Shown here piece by piece: positions 20,076 through 30,064 of a stretch of 64,000 nt of DNA. The DNA is taken from the NCBI RefSeq assembly GCF_902833045.1, contig NZ_CADFDU010000015.1, positions 62,001-126,000 on the forward strand. The letters run 5' to 3'. A model generated the notes under the pieces. The model saw only the letters and a program-made list of their open reading frames with translations, was not told the origin of the DNA and did no database searches. Source of the DNA: Burkholderia sp. BCC0322. Its GTDB lineage: Bacteria > Pseudomonadota > Gammaproteobacteria > Burkholderiales > Burkholderiaceae. Position 1 is the first letter of the stretch. The number at the start of each line of letters is the position of its first letter. Position numbers and translations under genes: made by a program.

Positions 20076-20191
20076 CGGGGAGTCGCGCCGCCGCGAGACG
20101 GCGCGACACGCCCTGAGCACACGCCACCCGGTCGCTGCGCGATACGCGGCCGGCATCACCACCGGAATGTGGCGCAGCGGTCTATCGCAAC

Positions 20192-20893
20192 TTACTTGTC
20201 GCTCGACGAGCCGTGCGGCATCGCTTCGGACAACGCGTCGAGAACCGGTGTCAGCACGTCTTGCGGGCTGCCGGTCGTCCAGCCGCCTGCCAGGCTGTAG
20301 ACATCGATCTTGCCTGTCACCGAATGCGTTACCGGCGACGCGTCCAGCACCTTCGCCATGCCGGAGAAGATCGCATTGAACGCGACAATCCGGGCCGCAT
20401 CATTCTTCAGGCGGCCGTTGCCGAGCTTCGCCTCCAGTGCCTTCGCGCCGGGCCCCACATCCGGGATGCGGCATGCAATTTCAACCGTCGCGATCGTTTT
20501 GCCCTCGAGAGCCGAGTTCGGTCGTTGCGACGACCCGGTTGCCTTGCATTCCGAGCGATTGATCGCACGCTGATAGGCCGCTGCCATGCTTTCGACCGAC
20601 GGACGCAATGCGGCACTCGCCTTCGGCGGCATCGGCGCCAGCAAGTCTTCGGCCATGTCCTTGCGCATCGATTCGCCCAACTTCGACAGAACGTCGACGT
20701 TGAGCGCGTCCTTGCCGCTGTAACTCGTGCGCACCGCATCGTTGAATTCGCGGGCTTTCGACACGTCGCCGTTGACGAATGCGCCAATGTAAAGATCGAC
20801 GGTCTGCTCGGGCGTAAGCGGCGCCGCATGCGCGGCGCCCGCCGCGACCAGAAGGGGCAGCACGACAGCGCGTGCGGAACGGGAAATATTCAT
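20192..20893 (-). CDS. Exported protein of unknown function
   Basis: 233 aa with a clear Sec signal, MNISRSARAVVLPLLVAAGAAHA, and predicted cleavage after residue 23. The start at 20893 is chosen for that signal. The mature part has no motif I recognise: an early helical segment (LTPEQTVDLYIGAFVNGDVS), two cysteines (SECKATG and IACRIPD), and a Gly/Ser-rich C-terminus. It looks like a small periplasmic alpha/beta protein. It stands alone, with rsmE convergent on one side and the barstar-like gene upstream on the same strand but separated by a terminator. Confidence 0.75.
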   Translation of the reverse strand: MNISRSARAVVLPLLVAAGAAHAAPLTPEQTVDLYIGAFVNGDVSKAREFNDAVRTSYSGKDALNVDVLSKLGESMRKDMAEDLLAPMPPKASAALRPSVESMAAAYQRAINRSECKATGSSQRPNSALEGKTIATVEIACRIPDVGPGAKALEAKLGNGRLKNDAARIVAFNAIFSGMAKVLDASPVTHSVTGKIDVYSLAGGWTTGSPQDVLTPVLDALSEAMPHGSSSDK

Positions 20894-21049
20894 GGGAAGA
20901 CAGCCCTCTCTCGATGGTTTGTTGTACGTACCCGATGCGGCGGCTGCCGCGGCCGGGCCGACTGAGATTGTCTCGAAAAAAGGTGCCGGATGAAAGGACA
21001 ATGTCAGCGAGTCCCGCACCGTTCCGGCCCGGACGCATCGCGCGGACGC

Positions 21050-21075
21050 AAAAAAAAGCCCGCTCGAAGCGGGCT
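21050..21075 (-). terminator. Terminator of the RNase-inhibitor pair
   Basis: Stem GCCCGC (21058-21063) with GCGGGC (21069-21074). On the minus strand it is followed by eight T (21050-21057). It lies 41 bases beyond the barstar-like stop codon. Confidence 0.9.
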
Positions 21076-21115
21076 CTTAGAAATGTTGTCGAATCGGCCG
21101 CTGGCCGACGCGTGC

Positions 21116-21679
21116 TTACGCGAACGAGTAGAACACGCGGAACGCGACCTTGCGCTCGGCCCAGAATTCGGCCGCCTCGCGGAACACGTCGAGCAGCGTC
21201 TCGCGCCCTTCCTTGTCGAACTTCTGCGCGATCGGCAGCCCTTCGAGGACGATCACGAAACCCGGCTGCGCGCCGGCCTTCGCGACGAGGTCGGTCAGGC
21301 AATCGTACAACGCGTCGTAGTTCTTCCCGAAATGCTTCGGGAACAGGAACGACGTCGCGATCGTTTCCATGACTTCCTGCTTCGACTGCGCGGCGCCGCA
21401 ATATGCATACAGAAAATGCTGGCCGAGCCGACCGGCTTCGTCGGCGAGATCCTGCACGCGGAACGCGCGGATCGACTGCACGAGATTGGGTCGCACGGTC
21501 GTGAAAAGGCTCATAGGCTCCTCGTTCGATGAAAGCCCGGGCTCGGCTTCCTGTTGCTCCGGCGTGCTGCCAGCCTGCGCCGCCGCGTGCAGCTGGATCA
21601 CGCGCTGAAACAGATTGCCATCGCCGGCCGCGAACAGTTCCGCCGCCGCCGTATCGTGCGCGTAGATGGAGTCGCTCAT
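21116..21679 (-). CDS. Barstar-family ribonuclease inhibitor with an N-terminal extension
   Basis: Predicted cytoplasmic inhibitor protecting the cell from the secreted RNase encoded directly upstream. 187 aa from MSDSIYAHDTAAAEL. The barstar fold occupies about residues 90-187. The interface segment NYDALYDCLTD keeps both Asp residues equivalent to barstar Asp35 and Asp39, and LLDVFREAAEF matches barstar helix 4. The first 55 residues are Ala/Glu rich and not part of barstar. An internal ATG at 21514 (MSLFTTVRP), preceded closely by GAGGAG, could produce a 132-aa form. It is 16 bases after the RNase stop, so cotranscribed. Confidence 0.88.
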   Translation of the reverse strand: MSDSIYAHDTAAAELFAAGDGNLFQRVIQLHAAAQAGSTPEQQEAEPGLSSNEEPMSLFTTVRPNLVQSIRAFRVQDLADEAGRLGQHFLYAYCGAAQSKQEVMETIATSFLFPKHFGKNYDALYDCLTDLVAKAGAQPGFVIVLEGLPIAQKFDKEGRETLLDVFREAAEFWAERKVAFRVFYSFA

Positions 21680-21695
21680 GCCATTCGTCCCGAAG

Positions 21696-22127
21696 TCATT
21701 CAACAATACGTTTAAAACTGTTGTAGTGGTCGCCCGTGTAATAACAGTTGTCGATCCGGCGCAATGGCCCGCCACAGACGATCCGGCGCGCACCGCGATT
21801 GCGGGCACGCGGCGTCGGCACCGTGTACTCATGGTAGTAGCCGCGCTTCGCTTTTGGCAGGATCCGCTCGCGGTTGCCAAACACGACGCCGTCTTTCTCG
21901 TACGGATAGGGGCCGCCCGCGCCGATCAGACCCAGCGTGGTCACGGCCTCGCGCGGAAGACGGGCGGTCGGGATCGTATCGAGCCCGCTGGCGGCCACGT
22001 CGGCCGAAACGGCCTCCCGTGCGTAAGCGGCGGAAACCAGACTGCCCGTCGGCGTGCCGACGATACCCATCGCGAACATCGCGAAGACGGACGCGAGCGC
22101 GCCGTTGCGGAGCCACTTGCGTGCCAT
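21696..22127 (-). CDS. Secreted barnase-like ribonuclease (RNase N1/T1 family)
   Basis: 143 aa. The signal peptide MARKWLRNGALASVFAMFAM...SAAYA ends near residue 36. The mature domain resembles barnase. FGNRERILPKAKRGYYHEYTV aligns with the barnase FSNREGKLPGKSGRTWREADI block, supplying the catalytic Glu (YHEYTV). An Arg follows in NRGARRIV, and the catalytic His is in YTGDHYNSFKRI at the C-terminus. All three active-site residue types are therefore kept. It should cleave single-stranded RNA outside the cell or in the periplasm. A barstar-like immunity gene follows immediately. Confidence 0.9.
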   Translation of the reverse strand: MARKWLRNGALASVFAMFAMGIVGTPTGSLVSAAYAREAVSADVAASGLDTIPTARLPREAVTTLGLIGAGGPYPYEKDGVVFGNRERILPKAKRGYYHEYTVPTPRARNRGARRIVCGGPLRRIDNCYYTGDHYNSFKRIVE

Positions 22128-22270
22128 GAACCAGGGTTCCCGCTGTTAAATCAAGTAGTTGACGACCAACAAAGGCGTTAGCGTAGCGTTATTGGCCGCG
22201 CGAATCAATGTCCGTTTGGGAATCGAAAGTGTCGCGATGCCCGGAATGGCGCATTTTTTACCTAATTCAC

Positions 22271-22298
22271 ACTACATTTATCTTACATGAGATAAAAT
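22271..22298 (+). promoter_or_regulatory. Candidate small-RNA promoter with an overlapping dyad
   Basis: TAAAAT (22293-22298) serves as a -10, with ACTACA (22271-22276) 16 bases upstream as a partial -35. A perfect 7-bp inverted repeat, TTTATCT (22277-22283) and AGATAAA (22290-22296) with a 6-base spacer, overlaps the -10. It therefore looks like an operator controlling this promoter. The local AT content is much higher than in the surrounding DNA. The regulator is unknown. Confidence 0.5.
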
Positions 22299-22302
22299 GC
22301 AG

Positions 22303-22446
22303 GCGGCATCTCTCGTCTGGCAAGACCCTGCCTCCTTGCCGCGCTCGCTACCCGGAGTGGAGAGATGCTGCTGTTGCTTTGAGGGAAGCGCGTTTGCGCC
22401 CTGCCCGACGGCGTGCCCATGGCGGGCACGCCTCTTTTTGCTTTTG
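22303..22446 (+). ncRNA. Candidate structured small RNA, about 140 nt
   Basis: No protein frame is supported here, but the stretch has promoter, structure and terminator in order. A closing stem pairs GCATCTCTC (22306-22314) with GAGAGATGC (22360-22368), extended by wobble pairs outward. Inside it is a second hairpin, GGCAAG (22319-22324) and CTTGCC (22335-22340), with a CU-rich ten-base loop. The transcript would end at a strong hairpin plus T tract (22410-22446). It lies between the divergent RNase gene and the convergent maeB gene, so it is not a leader for either. I do not recognise a known family; it is not a tRNA or any riboswitch I know. Confidence 0.6.
22410..22446 (+). terminator. 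Terminator of the candidate small RNA
   Basis: Nine-base stem, GGCGTGCCC (22410-22418) and GGGCACGCC (22424-22432), with a five-base loop, followed by TCTTTTTGCTTTT. The T tract is on the plus strand only, so it serves a plus-strand transcript and not maeB. Confidence 0.85.
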
Positions 22447-22505
22447 TTTACAATTTCGCCCGACGCGCCACGCCGGTTCGACCTGCCTGGCGCGTTCGTT
22501 TTGGC

Positions 22506-24806
<2,301 letters not shown>

Positions 24807-24983
24807 GTGTCTCTTGACGGGCGGATTAGAATAACTCTTCGACGGCATTGTAGCGCCAATCATCGGCCGCAAGACCGACGATTCGGGTACAACAGCCGCG
24901 ACAAAAATGGGCGGAACGGTGCAGGAACGCCGCCGTTCGCCTCGTACAATGCCGTTCCTGCAATCGTTTCGGATCCATCCGCC

Positions 24984-25982
24984 GTGCCAGCCGCCCTCTC
25001 CGAGTTTTCGCTGATCGAACGCTTCTTCACGCGCCGCGCCGCGCAGGGCGCACGCGCGTCGACGCTCGGCATCGGCGACGATTGCGCGTTGATCACGCCC
25101 CGATCCGGGAAATTGCTGGCCATTTCGACCGACATGCTGGTGGAAGGCCGCCACTTCTTCCCCGACGTCGCGCCCGACGCGCTCGGCCACAAGACGCTCG
25201 CGGTCAACCTGTCCGACCTCGCGGCGATGGGCGCCGAGCCCCGCGCGTTCACGCTCGCGTGCGCGCTGCCGCGTGCCGACGCGGCGTGGCTGGAAGCGTT
25301 CAGCAACGGGCTGTTCGCGCTCGCCGAGCGCTACGGTTGCGAATTGATCGGCGGCGACACGACGAGCGGCCCGCTGAACCTGTGCGTGACCGTATTCGGC
25401 GAAGTCGCGCCCGACGCGGCGTTGCGCCGCGACGCAGCGCGCGACGGCGACGACGTCTGGGTGTCCGGCACGCTCGGCGATGCGCGCGCCGGCCTCGGCG
25501 TCGCGCGCGGCGAATGGACGGCCGGCGCAAACGAGGCAGCCGCGTTCCGGCGTGCGCTCGAGCGCCCCGAACCGCGCATTGCGCTCGGCCTGGCGCTCGC
25601 GGGCGTCGCGCACGCGGCGCTCGACATCTCGGACGGCCTCGCCGGCGACCTGCAGCACATCCTGGCCCGCTCGAACGTGCGCGCCGAAATCGATGCCGAC
25701 GCGGTGCCGCGCTCGGCCGCGCTCGCCACGCTGCCGCCGGACGTACAGCGCCGCTGCACACTGGCCGGCGGCGACGATTACGAACTGTGTTTCACCGCGC
25801 CGGCGGCGGCCCGCGCGGCGGTCGAAGCGGCCGGCGTGACGGCCGGCGTGCCGGTCACCCGAATCGGTACAATACGCGCGTTGTCCGCGCCGTCGGAGCA
25901 GCCCGCGATCACGTGGCGCGATGCCGCTGGCGCGCCCCTCGCTCTCACGTTGCACGGCTTCGACCACTTCCATGCAGACTGA
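24984..25982 (+). CDS. thiL: Thiamine-monophosphate kinase
   Basis: Phosphorylates thiamine monophosphate to the active cofactor thiamine diphosphate. 332 aa from the GTG at 24984 (MPAALSEFSLIERFF). No in-frame ATG fits the family N-terminus. Motifs are LGIGDDCALI (metal/ATP), STDMLVEGRHF, NLSDLAAMGAEPRAF, LDISDGLAGDL and GGDDYELCF. It is divergent from maeB and overlaps the next gene, pgpA, by 11 bases. Confidence 0.95.
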   Translation: MPAALSEFSLIERFFTRRAAQGARASTLGIGDDCALITPRSGKLLAISTDMLVEGRHFFPDVAPDALGHKTLAVNLSDLAAMGAEPRAFTLACALPRADAAWLEAFSNGLFALAERYGCELIGGDTTSGPLNLCVTVFGEVAPDAALRRDAARDGDDVWVSGTLGDARAGLGVARGEWTAGANEAAAFRRALERPEPRIALGLALAGVAHAALDISDGLAGDLQHILARSNVRAEIDADAVPRSAALATLPPDVQRRCTLAGGDDYELCFTAPAAARAAVEAAGVTAGVPVTRIGTIRALSAPSEQPAITWRDAAGAPLALTLHGFDHFHAD

Positions 25983-26523
25983 CCCGACGCCCGCGCACGC
26001 CGCGGCCGAGCCCGGCGCCGCATCCGGCGGCAACGCGCCGCGGCGCGCGACCGCGCGCTTCATGCTGTCGCACCCGGCGCACCTCGTGTCGCTCGGCTTC
26101 GGCAGCGGGCTCGCGCCGATCATGCCCGGCACGTTCGGCTCGCTGTTCGGCTGGCTCACGTTCGTCGTGCTCAACCGCTACCTGACGGTGCCCGAATGGT
26201 GGGCGCTGATCGCGATCGGCTTCGTGGCGGGCACGAGGCTCACCGGTTTCACCGCGAGGAAGATGGGCTCGGCCGATCCGGGCGCCGTCGTCTGGGACGA
26301 GATCGTCGCGATCTGGCTCGTGATGCTGTTCGTCACGCCCGCGACCTTCGTCGGCCAGCTGTGGGCGTTCGTCGCGTTCCGTTGCTTCGACATGCTCAAG
26401 CCGCCGCCGATCCGCTATGTCGAGCGCCGCCTGAAAGGCGGGCTCGGCATCATGGTCGACGACCTGGTCGCCGCGTTCATGACGCTGCTCGTGATCGCCC
26501 TGTGGCGCTCCGTCGTCGGCTGA
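25972..26523 (+). CDS. pgpA: Phosphatidylglycerophosphatase A
   Basis: Inner-membrane phosphatase of phosphatidylglycerol synthesis. 183 aa from MQTDPTPAHAAAEPG, with an extra N-terminal stretch of about 25 residues. PgpA motifs are GFGSGLAPIMPGTFGSL and DPGAVVWDEIVAIWLVM. Hydrophobic segments occur near residues 50-75 and 105-130, with a further one at the C-terminus. It overlaps thiL by 11 bases and is followed 31 bases later by pncC. The thiL-pgpA pair is widely conserved. Confidence 0.95.
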   Translation: MQTDPTPAHAAAEPGAASGGNAPRRATARFMLSHPAHLVSLGFGSGLAPIMPGTFGSLFGWLTFVVLNRYLTVPEWWALIAIGFVAGTRLTGFTARKMGSADPGAVVWDEIVAIWLVMLFVTPATFVGQLWAFVAFRCFDMLKPPPIRYVERRLKGGLGIMVDDLVAAFMTLLVIALWRSVVG

Positions 26524-26554
26524 CCGATTTCCCGACTCCCGTTTCCCGACGCGC

Positions 26555-27055
26555 ATGCCAACCGATTCCGTCGTCCATCAGCTTGCGATCCGCGCAGGCA
26601 ACAAGTTGCGTGACGAGCACCTGACGCTCGCCACCGCCGAATCCTGCACCGGCGGCATGATCGCCGCGGCGATCACCGACATCTCCGGCAGCAGCCAGTG
26701 GTTCGAGCGCGGCTTCGTCACGTACTCGAACCAGGCCAAGATCGAGATGATCGGCGTACCGCACGACCTGATCGACAAACACGGCGCCGTCAGCGAGCCC
26801 GTCGCGCGCGCGATGGCCGAAGGCGCGCTGCGCAACAGCCGCGCGCAGGTCGCGCTGTCCGTCACGGGCATCGCCGGCCCGGCCGGCGGCAGCGAGAAGA
26901 AGCCGGTCGGCACCGTGTCGTTCGGCTGGAGCAACCGGCTGCATACCGACGTCGAGACGCTCGTGTTCAAGGGCGACCGCGAGCAGATCCGCACGCAGGC
27001 GGCCGCGCATGCGCTGCGCGGGCTGCTGAAGCTGCTCGACGAGCGCGAGGGCTGA
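26555..27055 (+). CDS. pncC: Nicotinamide-nucleotide amidohydrolase (CinA C-terminal domain protein)
   Basis: Deamidates nicotinamide mononucleotide in NAD salvage. 166 aa. The stand-alone CinA C-terminal domain has the catalytic Ser in TAESCTGGMIAAAITDISGS and the Tyr/Lys pair in VTYSNQAKIEMIGV, followed by ALSVTGIAGPAGGSEKKPVGTV. It is third in thiL-pgpA-pncC. Downstream, 195 bases without a gene separate it from the convergent pyrF. That spacer contains a short GGGCTC/GAGCCC hairpin at 27191-27210 without a T run. Confidence 0.95.
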   Translation: MPTDSVVHQLAIRAGNKLRDEHLTLATAESCTGGMIAAAITDISGSSQWFERGFVTYSNQAKIEMIGVPHDLIDKHGAVSEPVARAMAEGALRNSRAQVALSVTGIAGPAGGSEKKPVGTVSFGWSNRLHTDVETLVFKGDREQIRTQAAAHALRGLLKLLDEREG

Positions 27056-27250
27056 TCGGGCCGGGGGGTGCGCACCGTGCTGCGCAGCAGCGCGCGATTG
27101 GCGTGCGGGGATGCGGTGCGCAAGCGACGGGAAGTTGTCCGCGTGCGCCAGTGCAAGCCGGGCCGCGGGAGAAAGCGGCAGGGAAGCGACGGGCTCACGA
27201 CTGGGAGCCCGCCGGAACCGGCTGTCCGAGCGGGCAGCCGATGCGACCGA

Positions 27251-28078
27251 TCAACGATGCGCGTTGATCGTGTCGCGGGTCTTCTGCGCGGCGAGCGCCG
27301 CGGCTTCAGCGAAATCCTCGCCCTTGCTCGCATACAGGATCGCGCGCGACGAGTTGATCATCATGCCGGTGCCGTCGGCCGTGCGGCCCGCGTTGACGGT
27401 CGCCTGCACGTCGCCGCCCTGCGCGCCGATGCCCGGAATCAGCAGCGGCATGTCGCCGACGATCCCGCGCACGATCTCGATTTCCTTCGGGAACGTCGCG
27501 CCGACCACGAGGCCGATCTGGCCGTTCCTCGCGTTCCACTTGTTCGCCGCGAGGTCGGCGACGACCTGGTACAGCGGCCGGCCGTTCGTGTCGAGGAACT
27601 GCAGGTCGGAACCGCCCGGGTTCGACGTGCGGCACAGCACGATCACGCCCTTGCCTTCGTGCTCGAAGTACGGCTCGACCGAGTCGTAGCCCATGTACGG
27701 GTTCACCGTGACGGCGTCCGCGCGGTAGCGCTCGAACGCTTCGCGCGCATACTGCTCGGCCGTGCTGCCGATGTCGCCGCGCTTCGCGTCGAGGATCACG
27801 GGCAGGCCCGGATGCTGGAGGTGGATGTGCGCGATCAGCCGCTCGAGCTGGTCTTCCGCGCGATGCGCGGCGAAGTAGGCGATCTGCGGCTTGAACGCGC
27901 TCGCGTATTGCGCGGTCGCGTCGACGATCTGCCGGCAGAATTCGAAGATCGCGTCGGGCTGGCCGTCGAACTGCACGGGAAAACGCGACGGCTCGGGATC
28001 GAGGCCGACGCACAGCAGCGAGTTCGTGCGCTGCCACGCGGCGCGCAGCGATTCGATGAAAGTAAGCGGGGAAGACAT
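27251..28078 (-). CDS. pyrF: Orotidine 5'-phosphate decarboxylase (PyrF, type 2)
   Basis: Last step of de novo UMP synthesis. 275 aa from [15 protein letters not shown]. The long bacterial subtype is indicated by [15 protein letters not shown] at the N-terminus and the catalytic [15 protein letters not shown], with [17 protein letters not shown] and [12 protein letters not shown] later. It lies 39 bases downstream of the aldose epimerase gene on the same strand. This closeness is probably coincidental to the galactose island, but read-through cannot be excluded. Confidence 0.96.
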   Translation of the reverse strand: MSSPLTFIESLRAAWQRTNSLLCVGLDPEPSRFPVQFDGQPDAIFEFCRQIVDATAQYASAFKPQIAYFAAHRAEDQLERLIAHIHLQHPGLPVILDAKRGDIGSTAEQYAREAFERYRADAVTVNPYMGYDSVEPYFEHEGKGVIVLCRTSNPGGSDLQFLDTNGRPLYQVVADLAANKWNARNGQIGLVVGATFPKEIEIVRGIVGDMPLLIPGIGAQGGDVQATVNAGRTADGTGMMINSSRAILYASKGEDFAEAAALAAQKTRDTINAHR

Positions 28079-28117
28079 GGCGGGTACTCGCGGCAAACCG
28101 TTGGTAGACCGCGTATT

Positions 28118-29179
28118 TTACCCGCGTCGCCGGCGCGCCTCGCGTGTCGCGGCATTGCCGCGCGCATCGGCGCGCTCGACGGTGAACGCGAAACGCCGTG
28201 TGAGCCGCTCGCCGGGCGCGAGCAGCGTCATCCCGTGCGCGGTCGCGCCGCCCGGCAGGTTCACCGCATTGATCGGATGATCGACCGGCTCGAAGCAGAA
28301 GAAATCCTCGCCGGGCGGCGTATAGAGCACGTACGCGTCGGCGTCGGCCGCCACCGTCAGCGACAGCCCGCGGCGCGGCCAGCTCACCGTCGCGTGGCCA
28401 CCCCAGCCGGTGAACGCATGATTGACGAGCACGGCCGGCAGCGGATACGCGACGCCGAACTGCCAGGCCGGCGGCACGCTCACGTGCCGCACCGGCAGGA
28501 AATCGGCGCCCGACAGCCACAACCCGCCGGCGGCCGCGGCCAGCTCGGTCGCGGCATCGCGCACGAGGAACGGATGCACGCCGAGCCCGAACGGCAGCCG
28601 CGTGCGCCCCGCGTTCTCGATCGTCAGCGCGATCGACAGCGTTGCGTCGTCGAGCTCGAACGACTGGATCGCGCGGAACGCATACGGCGCGCCGGCGGTG
28701 CCATCGAGCGACAGTTGCAGTGACGTGCCGGTCGCATCGTCCACCTGCCACGGTGCGAGCCAGCCGTCGCCGTGGATCGGCATCGGCTCGTCGCGGCGGT
28801 TGCGCGGCACCGCGACGCTGCGCCCGTCGCATTCGAACCGCCCGTCGCCGATCCGGTTCGAGTAAGGCAGCAACGGATAGCACGCGAGTTCGTTCGGGTC
28901 CGTCGCCGTCTCCGGATGCTCGCAGCGGCGGAACACCGGCATCAGCGCGCCGTTGTCGCCGCGCCAGTCGAAGCGCGCGATGCCGCCGCCGAGATGCGGC
29001 AGCACGTCGAGCCGCAGCGACGCGTTCGACAGCGTGACGGCTGCCGCATGCGCAGCGCCGACGCCCTGCGCGAAGGCAGCCGTCTGCGGGCCGGGGCTGA
29101 CCGGCTGCGCGGCGGCGGCCAGGCGCGCGCGGCGCGACTGACTGGTGGACGACGATGCGTGCGAGGACGTGGCGGTCAT
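28118..29179 (-). CDS. galM: Aldose 1-epimerase (galactose mutarotase family)
   Basis: Interconverts alpha and beta anomers of aldoses, supplying the anomer oxidised by the sugar dehydrogenase next to it. 353 aa. The first 45 residues are Ser/Ala-rich and low in complexity; it is unclear whether they are a targeting extension. The domain has YPLLPYSNRIGDGRF, the catalytic His regions PIHGDGW and LGVHPFLV, and the catalytic Glu in CFEPVDHPINAVN. A strong AAGGAG precedes the ATG. It is last in the galactose island on the minus strand. Confidence 0.88.
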   Translation of the reverse strand: MTATSSHASSSTSQSRRARLAAAAQPVSPGPQTAAFAQGVGAAHAAAVTLSNASLRLDVLPHLGGGIARFDWRGDNGALMPVFRRCEHPETATDPNELACYPLLPYSNRIGDGRFECDGRSVAVPRNRRDEPMPIHGDGWLAPWQVDDATGTSLQLSLDGTAGAPYAFRAIQSFELDDATLSIALTIENAGRTRLPFGLGVHPFLVRDAATELAAAAGGLWLSGADFLPVRHVSVPPAWQFGVAYPLPAVLVNHAFTGWGGHATVSWPRRGLSLTVAADADAYVLYTPPGEDFFCFEPVDHPINAVNLPGGATAHGMTLLAPGERLTRRFAFTVERADARGNAATREARRRRG

Positions 29180-29228
29180 GGTGAACTCCTTTCCTTCGTC
29201 GAAGAAACGATGCAGGTCGTGCGAACGG

Positions 29229-30035
29229 TCAGGCCCAGCCGCCGTCGACGATCACGTCCTGCGCGGTGATCATCCGGCTGTCGTCGGCTGCCAGGAACAG
29301 CGCCATCCGCGCGAGATCGGCCGGCAGCAGTTCGGCATCGAGGCACTGGCCGGCCTTGATCGCCGCGCGGCCCGCGTCGTCGAGCCACAGCCGGCGCTGC
29401 TTGTCGGTCATCACCCAGCCGGGCACCAGCGAATTCACGCGGATGCCGAACGGGCCGAGGTCGCGCGCGAGACCGCGCGTCAGCCCCTGCACGGCCGCCT
29501 TCGCCATCACGTAGACGGGATAGCCGCCGTTCTTCAGCATCCAGCTGATCGAGCCGAGGTTGATGATCGCGCCGCCGCCCTGCTGCTTCATGTCGTCGAT
29601 CACCGCCTGCGCGGCGAAGAACTGGTGCCGCACGTTCACCGCGATGCCCGCGTCGAACGATTCGGGCGTCACGTCGCCGATCGCGTGGCGCGCGTCGTTC
29701 GCCGCATTGTTCACGAGCACCGCGATCGCACCGATGCGCGCGCGGATCGCGTCGATCGCATGGCGCAGCGCGCCGATGTCGGTCAGGTCGCAAGGCAGGA
29801 ACAGCGGCGCATGACGGACGTGCGCGAGGCCTTCCGCCAGTGCGGTACCGGCCGCCGCGTCGAGGTCGACGAACGCGACGCGCGCGCCCTGTTCGGCGAA
29901 GTGCTCGACGAACGCCGCGCCGATGCCGGTCGCGCCGCCGGTGATCAGCACCGCGCGATCCTCGAGGCTCGGATACCGTGCATAGCGCGCGTGGCTCGCG
30001 GTGTGCGGGTCGCGCGCGGAAGTGTCGATGGTCAT
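29229..30035 (-). CDS. Short-chain dehydrogenase, probable D-galactose (L-arabinose) 1-dehydrogenase
   Basis: Predicted to oxidise galactose, and perhaps arabinose, to the 1,4/1,5-lactone using NAD(P). 268 aa from MTIDTSARDPHTASHARYAR. Rossmann motif ITGGATGIGAAF, NNAAND in place of NNAG, catalytic Ser in LGSISWM and YxxxK in YPVYVMAKAAV. The C-terminal stretch with LVPGWVMTDKQRRLWLDDAG and DSRMITAQDVIVDGGWA closely recalls rhizobial SDR-type galactose dehydrogenases. It sits between the ABC permease and the aldose epimerase. Naming the substrate is inference from context and recalled similarity. Confidence 0.82.
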   Translation of the reverse strand: MTIDTSARDPHTASHARYARYPSLEDRAVLITGGATGIGAAFVEHFAEQGARVAFVDLDAAAGTALAEGLAHVRHAPLFLPCDLTDIGALRHAIDAIRARIGAIAVLVNNAANDARHAIGDVTPESFDAGIAVNVRHQFFAAQAVIDDMKQQGGGAIINLGSISWMLKNGGYPVYVMAKAAVQGLTRGLARDLGPFGIRVNSLVPGWVMTDKQRRLWLDDAGRAAIKAGQCLDAELLPADLARMALFLAADDSRMITAQDVIVDGGWA

Positions 30036-30064
30036 GCGGTTCGTCTCCGTAAGAGCAGATCGGG

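Noticed and set aside
24807-26174. Long N-terminal extension of maeB suggesting a fusion
   Set aside because: The extension is antisense to thiL/pgpA and has no domain character. MSTQASSKAK at 24806 is the conserved malic enzyme start.
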